The notes under the pieces are model-generated. The model worked only from the letters and a program-made list of their open reading frames with translations, ran no database searches and was not told the origin of the DNA. Positions 1 through 10,723 of a DNA stretch of 64,000 nt are shown piece after piece (within the stretch, counting starts at the first letter, position 1; the number at the start of each line of letters is the position of its first letter). The position numbers and the translations under genes were made by a program. This DNA is from Bryopsis sp. KO-2023 (Eukaryota; Chlorophyta; Ulvophyceae; Bryopsidales; Bryopsidaceae): the NCBI GenBank assembly GCA_030272585.1, contig BSYQ01000002.1, positions 6,696,001 to 6,760,000 on the forward strand, written 5' to 3'.

Positions 1-230
1 AGGGTTAAAATAAATACGCAGCGTTTTCTTTCCACGACTCAGAAGGACGAAAAAAAACCCAAACCGTCGAAACAGGAAACTCTCTTTTCGATAGGTAGAC
101 GGGAAAACTGAAAATCATTTACTTGATTGGAAAAGAAAGAAATATCTTCATTGGTGTGAGAAAGATCTCGAACAAAAGTGACGTAATCAAAGGAAGTTCT
201 GATCGCATCCCACAAACACTCGGCAGAAGT
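1..230. repeat. 5' flank of F-box gene, inverted copy at 60.52-60.75 kb
   Basis: The first ~190 bases reappear, reverse-complemented and with small indels, at about 60520-60746, where they again lie upstream of an F-box reading frame. The duplicated block therefore included promoter-proximal DNA and the start of an F-box/WD40 gene, and the two copies now face each other across the window. The match begins at base 1, so it probably continues outside the window. Bases 231-719 hold no further recognised gene; a short palindrome (GATTGATCAATC) lies about 50 bases before the start codon. Confidence 0.75.
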
Positions 231-719
231 CGGTGGAGTGGCTGCGCCAAGAAGAACTTGTTTGATATCGCAGAGCCGCACGATTCGCTTTCCCTGGGGG
301 CGTTTTTGCTTCCGCAATTCTCGCTTTCAGCCAAAACCCAGACAGGAGCCGAAGACGGTTTGACAGGGTGTGAGGAGACTGAGTAAGACTGCCGGTTTGG
401 TCTTTGGACTGCGGTGTTTTTTGGGGGTCTTCGCGACGTTCTTTTCTTTTTTTTTAATTGTGCATACTCTCTGGCGCCTTCCTTGTGACTTTTTGCCGCA
501 CTGGGCTGGGGTGGGGAACCTTTTTTTTCGTTTGCTGGTGCTGGGATACCCCACAGCTCTTTTTCCGTTTGAAAAGACTTGCGCGCTCGGCAAGGCAGCC
601 AGCAAAAACCTTGTTTGTGAGAGCGTCGATTTTTAGAGCGCAGAGTGGCTCCTCCCGCAAGATATTGTCGATTGATTGATCAATCGGGGTTTTTTTTCGA
701 ACTGAAGGGGGACGCAACG

Positions 720-1763
720 ATGAGCGACTATATCCCGGTCGAATGGGACTTGCCCTGGCATATCATGTTCGATATTTTTGGAAGGATTCCTGCTGAATCG
801 CTTGCTAGATGCTCTTGTGTGGCCACAACTTGGCGAGAAGTGACGAATGGGGAATCGTCCTTGAAAAGAAAAATGGGCTTGGAGCGTGCGTGGTTGCATG
901 AACCAAAAGAGCCCATTATTCACAAGGGCAAAAATGATTTTGTTGCAATTTGTTGTGCGAAGATGGAGAATTTTATTGCCTTGGGTGGTGAAGACGGGTT
1001 CAAGGTGTTCGATTTCGATTGCAAAGAATTTATTTTTGAATGTGAGGAGATTGACATCGTGTTTAGTCTCTCTTTTGTGGATGGGATGCTTGTGACGGGG
1101 GATATTAGAGGTAAGTTGTGTGGATGGGAGACATCCATATGGAAAAAGCTTTTTTGCTTGTCAATTTTTGATTCCAGTATCTTATCGATTGCGGGCCTTA
1201 ACGACAACGTGGCGATTGGGGGCACAGATGGGAAGCTCCAACTGTGGAGAAAAGGGGTGTGGGAGCTCGATCAATCTCTTCAAGGTCATGAAGGTGGTGT
1301 TTTTCGCCTCTTGCCCCAACCACACAATCTCTTGATCAGTGGGTCACGAGATGACACCATTCGAATATGGAACTTGGTTGATTATGTTTGCCTTAGAGTG
1401 ATTGATGGACAAAAACTGGGAGCATTCTGCATGGATGTTTCCGATGGGCTCATTTTTTGTGGAGCGTTTGATGGCAACATTCGCTCGTGGGACTTTGAAA
1501 GCGGTCAGCAGGTGCAAACCTTTCGAGATCACGTAAATGTTGTGACCACTGTTGTTGTTAAAGGAGGTCGGATGTTCACAGGATCCTTTGATGGAACGAT
1601 AAAAATATGGGATGCAAAAAAGGGCGAGTGTGTGCGGAGTTTTGATTGTTCGTATGATAGGGAGCAAGCAGCGGTGTATGTGTTATGGGTGGATGATGAA
1701 AAGATGGTGGTCGTTTCTGGTAGCGGGAGGATTTGCGAGTGGGATTTTTCTGAGGGGTTGTGA
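720..1763 (+). CDS. F-box/WD40 repeat protein (gene 1), 347 aa
   Basis: Likely a substrate receptor of an SCF (Skp1-cullin-F-box) ubiquitin ligase: the F-box would bind Skp1 and the WD40 propeller the target protein. The frame is a single uninterrupted exon. Residues ~8-47 form an F-box (VEWDLPWHIMFDIF, then LARCSCV, then TWREV). From ~residue 75 to the end there are about six WD40 blades with GG/SG..DG..W signatures, for example SGSRDDTIRIW, GAFDGNIRSW and GSFDGTIKIW. The frame is open upstream to a GTG, but I place the start at the ATG directly before SDYIPVEWDLP because the paralogue at 19.9-21.0 kb starts at the equivalent ATG (MSDHVSVEWELP). No TATA box is obvious. Family membership is clear; the substrate is unknown. 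Confidence 0.85.
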   Translation: MSDYIPVEWDLPWHIMFDIFGRIPAESLARCSCVATTWREVTNGESSLKRKMGLERAWLHEPKEPIIHKGKNDFVAICCAKMENFIALGGEDGFKVFDFDCKEFIFECEEIDIVFSLSFVDGMLVTGDIRGKLCGWETSIWKKLFCLSIFDSSILSIAGLNDNVAIGGTDGKLQLWRKGVWELDQSLQGHEGGVFRLLPQPHNLLISGSRDDTIRIWNLVDYVCLRVIDGQKLGAFCMDVSDGLIFCGAFDGNIRSWDFESGQQVQTFRDHVNVVTTVVVKGGRMFTGSFDGTIKIWDAKKGECVRSFDCSYDREQAAVYVLWVDDEKMVVVSGSGRICEWDFSEGL

Positions 1764-2842
1764 GCTTTGTCTTGTTTGATGCAATTTTCTTATATCACTC
1801 AAAATATTTTGGGTATTTTGCCTATTTTGGGTAGTCAGAATGTACCTGAAACAGTACAGCACACAGCATACTTCTTCTTGCAAGGTTACCCTCCCCTCCA
1901 AAGCCGTTCGCTGTTTCTCAACACTCTTCGTGATCGTTGAGGGTGAGGTTTGTGTCCCTGTGTTTTTTCCGGGTTCCATTCATTTCGTCGAACTTCGTTT
2001 CATCGACGTCCATTCCGTTAAATAACATTCCGTTGAATGACAATTCGTCGAACTGTATTTCAGTGTTTTAGATTTCTTCACATATTCTTCATTCTTCACC
2101 AATCAACAACTGACTATGAGTCCTTGTACCCAAAATTCACAACCGAGAGAACTGAGTTAGCCATCAAACCCATCCACCCTTCCCGCTCAAACACGTGACC
2201 ACACCGCTCCACTTATTTTCATTTTACAGTGTCTTGTCCATTTATATATTAATTCACAACTATTTCTTAGTTATCTTTTGTGTGCTCCTGTGTGTGTTTT
2301 GCTTTTGTTTCTGTTGAATATTGCATGACACTGATTCGCTAGAGCCAGATACTACCCCCCCCCCTAAGAGTGCAAATAACTCCTAGTTTGTACCACTTTG
2401 AAAAAAGACTCCTGCTGCTGAGATGTTCAGGGCCCAGATTGCTGTTTTTGTGCTTGAGTTAAGCTTTGCATTCATGGCGAACCGTGTTTGTCGCTTCTGT
2501 TTGGCATGGGCGCGCAAGCAACGGACTTCGAAAAGGCGCTACCACACTCGGCCGTCCAAACTCCATCTTCGCATTGCCGAACGGCATTCATACCAACAGT
2601 GCTTTGCCGTCCTGCGAATCGTACGACATTGTACGGGTGATTTGAGCCCTGGCAGTATTGACGCTGCCGCTGCCGGTTGTGCCATTACACCTCGAACTTT
2701 CTTCCGAAATCTCGGGGGGGGGTAGAAAAGGTCGGAATAAAAAACACATAAGTACTTAAGTTGAACAGAAAACAACAGACCCTCCTTCTCTTTTCTTTTT
2801 TTCGAGGTAAAAGAAAAGACAGTGAAAAAAAAAAATTCTCAT
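1764..2842. other. Intergenic; no gene recognised, weak relic of the 23.3-kb exon
   Basis: No convincing gene. Around 1978-2055 short motifs (TTCGTCGAACT, ATTCCGTTRAAT) recur two or three times. On the minus strand near 2555-2610 the reading NAVRQCEDGVWTA resembles NAIPLRKDGVWVA of the hypothetical exon at 23.3-23.5 kb, so this is probably a decayed paralogue of it. Confidence 0.4.
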
Positions 2843-3250
2843 CTCTCACAGGAGCAGAAAAGAGTGAGGTTTTCATCACGTGAGCTCACGCATCGGCAAG
2901 GAAAGAAACGGTGGGGTTGATGGGTCCCATCAATCGGACAAAAATTTCCCCATCAAGAGTTTCTATCGTTTCTCCGCCAGTCGCACCGCTCGATTCATAT
3001 ATATATTCGCGCAAGTGATTTTGCTTCCACACAAGTTACACAAGTTCACAAGTTCACAAGTGCTACGTTTACTTTCGTTTCGTGCTGGTTTTGGTTTTGG
3101 TTTTGTTTCCCGTTGGAACAGGTGTTTTTATTTTGTTGCGATCAACGTTCGGAGAGAAATGTCCGCGACTGAATTCCTTTCTACTACAAAAATACAAGAA
3201 ACGTTTCGTTCAGAAAACAAATACGGCTTAGTTGCGTTCACAAGTTTTGG
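2843..3250 (+). repeat. Promoter-like repeated module, copy 1
   Basis: About 400 bp shared with 24388-24775 at roughly 85 percent. It begins with a short palindromic block (TCACGTGAGCTCACG, containing the E-box CACGTG), runs through a TATATATA stretch near 3000 and a CACAAGTT-rich stretch, and reaches an ATG near 3161 (MSATEF here, MSVTGS in the other copy). In both copies the similarity ends where a tandem array begins, but the arrays are unrelated. The layout suggests a captured promoter plus 5' end of a gene; that function is inference. Confidence 0.6.
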
Positions 3251-3264
3251 TTCTGGTTTTGCGG

Positions 3265-3931
3265 TTGTGGTAAACACCGAAAACTACCGAAAACCACCGA
3301 AAACTACCGAAAACTACCGAAAACCACCGAAAACTACCGAAAACCACCGAAAACCACCGAAAACCACCGAAAACTACTCACGAAAACCACCGAAAACTAC
3401 CGAAAACTACCGAAAACTATAAAAATCGACATGATAAAACGAAAACTTGAACAGTAAAAATAAATTTATAACGGGGAGTCCACCGAAAAAAACCATTACA
3501 CACAAAAGAAACTAATACATTCATTTTGTTTATATGAGTGAATATGTTACAAATGGTATGGACTCTTGGTTTGGTTCCAGTGGCTCCTTGGTTGGTTGAC
3601 TCGGGTTCGAATCCCGAGGGTCACACTTGCATACCCACTTGCCGATAAGTACTATCACTCGGAGACTCACTTGTTACCACTCTGAAAGCAAATGTCTTGT
3701 TTGAAATAGTCTTGAATATTTATCTTTCCCTTTTCCTTTTATAAAGGGTAATCGCTGCATAGTTACAGTTTTTATAGTTTTCGGTAGTTTTCGTGAGTAG
3801 TTTTCAGTAGTTTTCAGTAGTTTTCGGTAGTTTTCGTGAGTAGTTTTCGGTGGTTTTCGGTAGTTTTCGGTGGTTTTCGGTAGTTTTCGGTAGTTTTCGG
3901 TGGTTTTCGGTGGTTTTCGGTGTTTACCACG
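3265..3931. mobile_element. Fold-back element with inverted 10-bp tandem arrays
   Basis: Two arrays of a 10-bp unit (ACCGAAAACY) run in opposite directions: about 14 units at 3274-3419 and the inverted set at 3777-3930. The outer edges match as an inverted repeat (GTGGTAAACACCGA on the left, its complement at 3918-3931). The ~350-bp centre contains a tRNA-like T arm at 3600-3618. This is the structure of a Foldback/MITE-type element with array-like termini. The peptide repeats that translation of the array produces (YRKPPKTTEN) are not evidence of a gene. Confidence 0.65.
3600..3618 (+). other. tRNA-like T arm / Pol III B box (relic)
   Basis: CTCGGGTTCGAATCCCGAG forms a perfect stem and TTCGAAT loop as in a tRNA T arm. 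No matching acceptor, D or anticodon arm is present around it, so this is a tRNA-derived remnant within the fold-back element. Confidence 0.5.
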
Positions 3932-5581
3932 ACCCGAAGGCGGGTGCTGCTTGTGTCCGCTGACACTATGATTTTTGGGCAAAAGAAAAAAGAGCTCCAA
4001 AAAAAGAGGCTGAATCTGGTGATGCACCCTTTTGTTCTCAACCTTTAATCTTCAAGAACTTTGAGCTTCTCTCCTCTATATATCAGGCAATAAGTGCCTA
4101 TTGTTTCTGTAGAGCACAGAGGATTAGAAATCTCATTTGCAACCTTAAGGATCTCTTCCATGTAGTGTTGTTTTTGGACTTGTGTTTTTTTCTAGTTTAT
4201 GATGATTGTGTGAGTTGAGAGTGTTGGCAAAAGGTAGAAAAGATGATTTTCTTCTCTTTCAGGTGAATTCCAGAGGCTGAGATTTTCTGGACCTAGGCTT
4301 TTGTGAAAATCAATGAGTGATTACTCCTGGCTGTATTGCATATATGTAGAATTGGGGGAAGACCGCACCCCCCTTCTTGATAAAAGTACCTTTCGTCACC
4401 AACTCAAAACTCCTCCACTTTTCTTCCCCCTACATTTTGACCCTTCCTTTCTTTTGGTTTATATATTGGAGGGATGGAATTTTCACTGATGAGCTATGTG
4501 GCTGATTCGTCCTAAACTTTAATTTGGTTTAATTATTTTTTTAATCTGGGATCCTCTTTTGTGGCTAAATGCAGTCAGGCTTCACTGGCTTCACTGGATG
4601 GGGATGAAACTGCTGGGGAATAATTAGCTCTGGCTGGCTCAATAGACACATGTGGGGTGATTCAATGTTGTGATCTAATAGCTGCAGGCAGAAAAAACAG
4701 GGTCTTCATCTCACAGGTGGTTGTTGCATGGGATGGTCATTTATAAAGTCCTCCACCCACCCAGTTTTTCTTAGCTCCTCGAAGCACCCTGTCAGTCCCC
4801 CACTAATGGTTCCAGCATTTAAGTTTATAGTTTTGGTTGAGGCCAAATATATAGCCTTTTGTCACTCACCCCCCCCCCCCAAAAAAAAACAGCCCTGGTT
4901 CGACTGATTGGTAATCCTGACTGTCCAAACGTAAAAAAACTCCAGAACATCCTCAAAAAATTTGGGGCATCGAGGGCCCCGATTCCACTTTTGACCCAGG
5001 CTGATTCAGCTCGAGCTTGGTTGGTGAGAGGACTCTGTGGGAAAAAACCCTTGCTGATTTCTTAATCCTTTCTTTCATTTATGTTTTCTTAAAGCTCGAG
5101 TCACATTCTAGTTACACTATCATGCGGAAGGAAACGTTATCCAAAGGAATGGAGCAATGCCCCAGGAGACTTTCTTAATACACTGTTGGGCAGTTTTTCG
5201 CATTTACACATTCTTTCTGGAGATTTTTTCAAGGTAGTATCCAACTAACTTGATTGGCTACTTTGAATCTCTACAGACCAATCTTGGGATCGATCTAATA
5301 AGATCGGGAAGTGGTATACAATGGTGAGCAGGGCTCTGTCTCTTTTTCCCCAGAGCCCCCCAAAGGCTGCAAGCCGCTCTTTCATTTACACTCTAGATTT
5401 GCATGGGAGGGCTGAGGCTGCTCCACCCACCCCAACCCCATCTCCTTGGACCACAAAGAAGCGACCTGTCACTGTAAGTGGTTCATACTTTCTCAACATT
5501 CATTCGGGTCAGTTCCACTCCACATTTCTCAGGTTTATATTGGGAGGGTGAAGTGACTGTCACGTGGATTAGCGAAACAAT
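3932..5581. other. Intergenic; nothing recognised
   Basis: AT-rich sequence with short open frames only (for example 4859-5065 and 5321-5551, +). None shows a recognisable domain, splice-supported extension or a conserved copy elsewhere in the window. Confidence 0.5.
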
Positions 5582-5843
5582 TTACATCTGTTGAAAAAAA
5601 GCTGGTTCAGTGTATGCTATTTCACACAACACAGGGCTTAACCCACCAACCACCTGAGTTCCTGGCCTGGGAATCCTAGGCAATAGTAGCAGTAGTTGTA
5701 GAAAAAAAAAGTTTGTCTCTTCACCAGAATTCTCAAAAAATTGACAGTAGAAGCCCACATCATCTTCAAATGCCTCGGATGGGGATCTACAGGAGGCCAA
5801 GAGGTCTGCGTACACTTCCTCCCGAAAAACATGTCTTTTCTTT

Positions 5844-6116
5844 TTACCTCCAAAATTTAAGATGAAAAAATGGCATTTCTTCTTCACGTTTTTTTTGTTC
5901 TTCGAAGCATTTGAATTCAATAATTTCGAATAGCAAATCAAACTCTGTATGCGTAACCTCTCGCCAGGACTTTGCCACACATGAGCATCTGGCAAGCGAA
6001 TTTCCAGGAACCCTTTGAAGAATATCGATGAGAATTTCCTTGGGCAAATCCCATTCGATATAAGAACGACTGCTTGGACTTTCCCTCCATTCGGAGAAAC
6101 AATCATCGCCCTGCAA
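5844..6116 (-). pseudogene. F-box fragment (F-box/WD40 family)
   Basis: On the minus strand, SYIEWDLPKEILIDILQ...NSLARCSCVAKSWREV is a clear F-box, very close to gene 1 (720-1763). Similarity stops abruptly after about 45 residues (THTE), and no WD40 blades follow. The frame instead enters a lysine/glutamate-rich stretch. A second frame continues to 5582 (EEVYADLLASC...) without recognisable homology. This is best read as a truncated duplicate; a short F-box-only protein cannot be excluded. Confidence 0.7.
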
Positions 6117-6924
6117 TCAAAATACGGCGTTGTGAGCAGCAGGACGTGGAAAAGCGTTTTTTTGCTAGATTAGATCAATCAAATCCCCACTTGACCGAAT
6201 ATCGTGATAGCGACATACATGCTTTCCCCAACAATAACGCTGCACCCAACTTCGAACTGAAACGGATCCCCCCCAGCTCATTTTCTCTTTCCGCCATGGT
6301 AGCGGAAATGCTGGCATGGAGGTGGATCTCGCTAGCCAACGAAACGTCGTTTTCAGAATCGGTTGGTTGGCAGCGGAAAACGTATGGCGAAAAAGTCGAT
6401 GCATTTTCTCAAAGGCTGGGCGAACGCACCTGGCTTCTTGATGTGTTTTTGCAACCAGAAACGGTCCTAACTTGCAGCTTTTCACCCGAACGACCCATTT
6501 CATAAACGCAAGCGGTCGACGAATGGTCGCCTGCGTAAAGCATACGGAAAACCCCAAGCATCAATGCGTGAGGTTGCGTTCGCTAGCTGAAAATACAACA
6601 GGACCTGCTTTTTCCAACATTTCCACAAACCAATGGTGACGATTTCGTGGTTCAAGAGGGAAAAGGCTACGCAATAACCAAGTTCTTCTCGAGACCTACA
6701 GAACAGTGCGTCCGTGAGAACAATATCATAGGAACGAACAAATACCTCGCACGGGGCAGTCTTGACGAGCTGTCATGGTTTCGTCGCAAAGCTTGAACTC
6801 CGAGAGTTCTTCGAATTGTTTGATTGCAGGACAAAAGCCTTTCCTGAATCCACAACAACAGTGGTTTTAAAGTGTGAAGTTTGATTTGTCGTATCCGTCG
6901 CACGTGGATGAAAACTTTCCATCA
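6117..6924. other. Upstream of F-box fragment; no gene recognised
   Basis: Overlapping open frames exist on both strands (6074-6505 + and 6165-6557 -) but carry no recognisable motif and no copy elsewhere in the window. They may be the 5' region of the F-box fragment. Confidence 0.35.
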
Positions 6925-8233
6925 CTTCGTAGGCGCTACCACAGCTGCTGGCCCCAATTTTCAATCCACTGCTGAGGTCTATTTTCACCTTTTTCTGTGG
7001 AGGGGGAAGCAGCCATTGGCATTTTACCCCTATAACATGCCCAGCAGGAGCAGTTTTCTTGAGTTCATGTTTCTGCGGTTTCATTTGGCTTGGCAGGTGC
7101 ATGATGGTTCATCCTTTTTTGAAAAAATTTACGCCCACAAGAAATCTCTGTATGTTTGTACCCAAAATATGAACAAATCTAATTTGTTACTCATTTTTGA
7201 CATTCCTTTTTTGGGTTTTGTGGAGTCCACCAATTCAACCACTGTCGCTTCCACTGTTTTTTCTTTTTCTTTTTTCTACCCGGGGGGGGGGGGGGGGAGT
7301 TGGCCGAATCAGGTTTCTGGATGTCAGCCTACATGGGGAAGGAAGAAAAGGGTTACACATGAAGGGGAAGTTGGAAAAAACATCACTGCCCGTGTGTGTG
7401 TTTTAATTAAAACTGGAAAAAGATAAAGTGTAACTGACTGCAATAGGCACAAAAAAAATCCAGCGACTCTGTGGCTTATCCTTTTGTTTCGAAATCTTCC
7501 TTTTAGTCATCCTTGTTTTGTTTTCAGGGACCAATCTAAACATGCAAAATAGAAATCCCTTGCAAGGATAAATAATTGCAGAAAACTGAATTTCGAGTGA
7601 AAAAAAGACACCCCCACAAGAAATCCATCCATGCTTCTTTCCCAGGATATAAACAAAATTTCTTTTTTTCATTTTTCTGGAATTCATTTTTTCATCACCT
7701 TGTTTCGAATAAAGGCATCCACATTAGCTAAAAATCGATCCGATGTGACGACCCTGTCCACAGCCCAATGCAGAATCGTAATCAATTTTGAGTGAAAAAG
7801 AGTGTATTAAATTCTCAATGTAGGACCAGCTGTTTATATTTTGTGGGTCAGTGACCCACCAAAACAAAGAGTCATTGGCAATACTTATCCCCAATTTTGT
7901 TTTGTCCCTATTCTCCCCTACTCAAAGAAATCCCTCCCTTTAGAGAGCTGGATTATTATCCACTGCCACTCTTTTTCCTTCTCCTCTCTTGTTTTCTTTT
8001 CAAATCTTCAGCAGATGGGTGGGTAAAAACTAACCTGATCTATAAAGCCTTCCGGATATTCCTCCAGTCCTTTTGATACGGGGCTCTTGTTGCTGCTGAT
8101 TGAATTTGAGAGTCCAGTGGATTCCGGCTTTCGTTTGTCTGCAGTCCACCCCCCTTGTCAATAATCAGAAAACCACCTTCAGGTTTTCACCATCTTAGCT
8201 TTTAGCATTTTCAAAACGAAATTCAAATCCACC
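6925..8233. repeat. Repeat unit A, left part
   Basis: Homologous to 26690-27912 (copy B) and 44706-45925 (copy C), and in inverted, decayed form to parts of 57300-58350 and 23590-23990. Shared landmarks are GCTGGCCCCAATTTT at the left edge, a poly-G/C tract before GGCCGAATCAGG, and the perfect palindrome GTGGGTCAGTGACCCAC near 7845. No long conserved reading frame. The copy is cut at 8233 by the 4.15-kb insertion and resumes at 12384. Confidence 0.75.
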
Positions 8234-8270
8234 CACAAGGCGGAAGGGGGGTACCGCCGACGCCGTCGCC
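8234..8270 (+). repeat. Left terminal inverted repeat
   Basis: Exact reverse complement of 12347-12383 over 37 bases, beginning CACAAGGCGGAAGG. Confidence 0.95.
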
Positions 8271-8570
8271 GACGCGTCGCCGACGCTCTTTCGCCGACGT
8301 TTTCGTCTTGCGAACGACGTTTCGTCGGCGACGCTGTGTCGCCGACAGCGTCGCCGACGGCGTCGCCGACGGTTTCAGTGGCGTCGTCGACGCCGTCGCC
8401 GACACAGCGTCGCCGACGAAACGTCGTTCGCAAGACGAAAATGTCGGCGACGCTGGTGTCAGCGACACTGTTTGGAAAGTGTGACCGACGCGTCGCCGAC
8501 GTCAAAACGACGGTGTGTCGGCGACAATGACGTCGGTGACGGTGTCGTCGACGGTGTCGGTGGGTGCCAC
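8250..8570. repeat. Left subterminal GTCGGCGAC array
   Basis: Dense, irregular repeats of CGTCGSCGACG, a near-palindromic core read alike on both strands, interspersed with longer imperfect palindromes such as ACGTCGTTCGCAAGACGAAAA/CGTCTTGCGAACGACG. Such arrays inside TIRs are typical transposase-binding regions; that role is inferred. Confidence 0.8.
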
Positions 8571-9220
8571 TGAACCCTGTTTTTCTGGATGTGGAATTGA
8601 TGAATTTGGGGGAATAGATTCATGATTCGATTGATGATTCGATTGATGATTCCTGACCCTCTCGGAGTCACTTCTTGAATTTCTTTTTTTGTTTTTTTGT
8701 TAATTCAATATATGTACCTTTTTTTCCTCAAAGGCACTCGATCTTGCCCCCAACTGTAAACAACAAATAGACTGGCCATGCGACCTCTTTTTTTTTTTTA
8801 AGTTCTTGCAACAACTTCAGAATGTTAAAAAAAAGAAAACAACCCCATGTGTCAGTTTCATTATAATGTTACTATAGTAACACAAAGAAGAAAAAATCCC
8901 TCGAAAAAACTATGCCAAATGCTGGTATTTGTGTCTTGAACAAAGTGGTTGATCAATACAGACAGACAGGAAAGAAATCAATTCTCCCCTCCTATCCATC
9001 ACAAAAAAAGAAAAAGAAAAAAGCGCAATTATTACGAAACAAAAACCCCTCGGTATTTCATAAACTCCCCAAAACACTATCCCAACCCAAACTCTTTGGG
9101 TTTTGGAAGAGAACGGGGGTGAAAAAAAACCCCGCCAACTAAAAAAAGAAACGCCCTGTCACGGGCAGCTTGACTATGCTCCAGAAACCCAATACAACAT
9201 CAGTGGTAAGATATTTTTGG

Positions 9221-10255
9221 TTATTTGTCAAGACCCAGAGCTCCTCCCTGTCCTGAGGACCTTTGCATGTTTTGGTGGAGGTACTCCAGGTCGATTTCGT
9301 TCCTATCCAAGGTCATCCCGTTAAAAGTGACTGTTTCCCCAGCCTCCATCGCCTGGCCCAAAATGTAATCACCCACTCGATAAGCGTGGTAACCACGCCG
9401 TGGTTATCCAGCAAAAAAACGAGGACGTGCGATAATGTTGCGGAGAGCTGAAACAGACAAAATCCAGCCGCCCTTGCACCCCGATGCATGGAATGTCACG
9501 AATCCTAAATCCACAGAAACACACCATGAAATGAGGAGAAAAAAAGCACAGAAATTAGAGCTATGGTCTAATGACTGTCTCTATTGAAAAATAATAAAAA
9601 AACTACGCCAAGAAAGACATTTTTGTGGTTTTTACTTACCACTCTCTCCACGGTGTCTAAATCAGGCGATGTCAGCCGCTTGTAATAGGAAGCAAGTGGA
9701 TCCTCCTTCTCTGAGTCGGAAAGAATGGATAAAAATTAAGCCCAGCCTGTCCGTGTCAAAAGCAATTATTTGGACATCATGCAGATGCAAACAAAAGTAA
9801 ACTAAAACAGTCATGAGCAAGGCGATATAGTATTCGGGTGTGGCTGAGGTTTTAAATCCTGGTCGGTCCATGTCAAGTTTTGATTCTTTCAAAAACACCT
9901 GCCTCTTGTCTGTGAACAAAAGAACAGAAGCCACCTGGACACATTACTTAGGGCAGATTTAAAAATGTTTGTCACCTCAGGAAAAAGGCTTCCAGCACCC
10001 CCTCTGTACATCCAATCGATTTCCTCCGTTCGCATCGTGCATATTCCCCTCAAAACCATCCCTGAAACCCTAAAAACCAACATAACATTTTACCAACATC
10101 AATCACCACCCCTTGCATTTTCTTTTTTTTTAATTCGATGTTTTCTGTTGGGTCAAGAACCTTTGCAAAACTGTGAATAATTCCATACCAACAGTCCTGC
10201 CTTCTTTCACCTGCCTTCTTTCACCTGTTTGGATGTGCGATTGCATAGGCCAGTT
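9221..10255 (-). pseudogene. Proline iminopeptidase fragment, captured exons
   Basis: Minus-strand exons match the C-terminal half of proline iminopeptidase (alpha/beta hydrolase, serine peptidase S33, removes N-terminal proline). Exon a, ending 10225: KLAYAIAHPNR. Exon b, 9976-10069: RVSGMVLRGICTMRTEEIDW then MYRGGAGSLFPE, in phase with exon a. Exon c, 9640-9746: DPLASYYKRLTS. Exon d, near 9455-9504: RDIPCIGVQGRLDFVC, containing the catalytic Asp region. Exon e to the stop at 9221: GYHAYRVG at the place of the catalytic-His GHSAYEPG motif. The N-terminal half, including the GGSWG nucleophile elbow, is absent. Exon c has an in-frame TAA before FLSIL and its phase does not fit exon b. The gene is dead unless a fragment is used differently. 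Confidence 0.8.
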
Positions 10256-10380
10256 TTGTTTTTTTCAAGTTCTCACCTTCATACTCTGACAGAGCGCATT
10301 CAACTACGTCTTTCTTGGAGATACACGCAGAATTACTTCTGTGATTTGCGATATTTCTTGAAGGTTTTTTTGGGGGGACT

Positions 10381-10723
10381 TCAGACAGTCTTGACTTTCT
10401 TTTTTGCTTCCTCCTTGCTGTCCAAAAGACCATGGTCATCAAGCACCTGCAAAATGCAAAACCAAATCAACCCCTTTTCGACAGAAAACACACACATACA
10501 CAAATAAAAGATAAAAAAAAATCAGAACCTTCATCCTCCTAGACACAGAAGAATATACAAGAATAAAATAACCTTCTTCAAGAAAAACCGGAAGGTCCTG
10601 CTTACCCCGACAGCTTTTTCGACCTTGGAGGCAAGCACTCCGGCATTTTCAATGAGCAGGAGGATCTCTGCATTGTCCATGTCCAGAAGCATTCCAGTGA
10701 CCTTGGTAGCACGGTCAGGCGAT
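10381..10723 (-). pseudogene. Poly(A)-binding-protein C-terminal MLLE domain, captured exons
   Basis: Two minus-strand exons, 10606-10723 and 10381-10446, join in phase. They encode RATKVTGMLLDMDNAEILLL followed by IENAGVLASKVEKAVG and VLDDHGLLDSKEEAKKK, ending in a stop. This is the MLLE (PABC) peptide-binding domain that closes poly(A)-binding proteins and binds PAM2 motifs; the KVTGMLL and the spacing to KVEKAV are diagnostic. No RRM domains are found upstream within the element, so only the 3' end of the gene is present. HECT ligases of the UBR5 type also carry MLLE, but there it is internal. The exons are intact and could still be spliced and translated if joined to upstream element exons. 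Confidence 0.8.

Noticed and set aside
3240..3422. 180-codon frame ending in repeats of YRKPPKTTEN
   Set aside because: The repeat peptide is only the translation of the 10-bp array; the frame also runs through the promoter-like module without coding character.
8179..8505. Arginine-rich frames in the GTCGGCGAC arrays
   Set aside because: All frames of a short GC repeat are open; no splice or start context and no conservation between left and right arrays.
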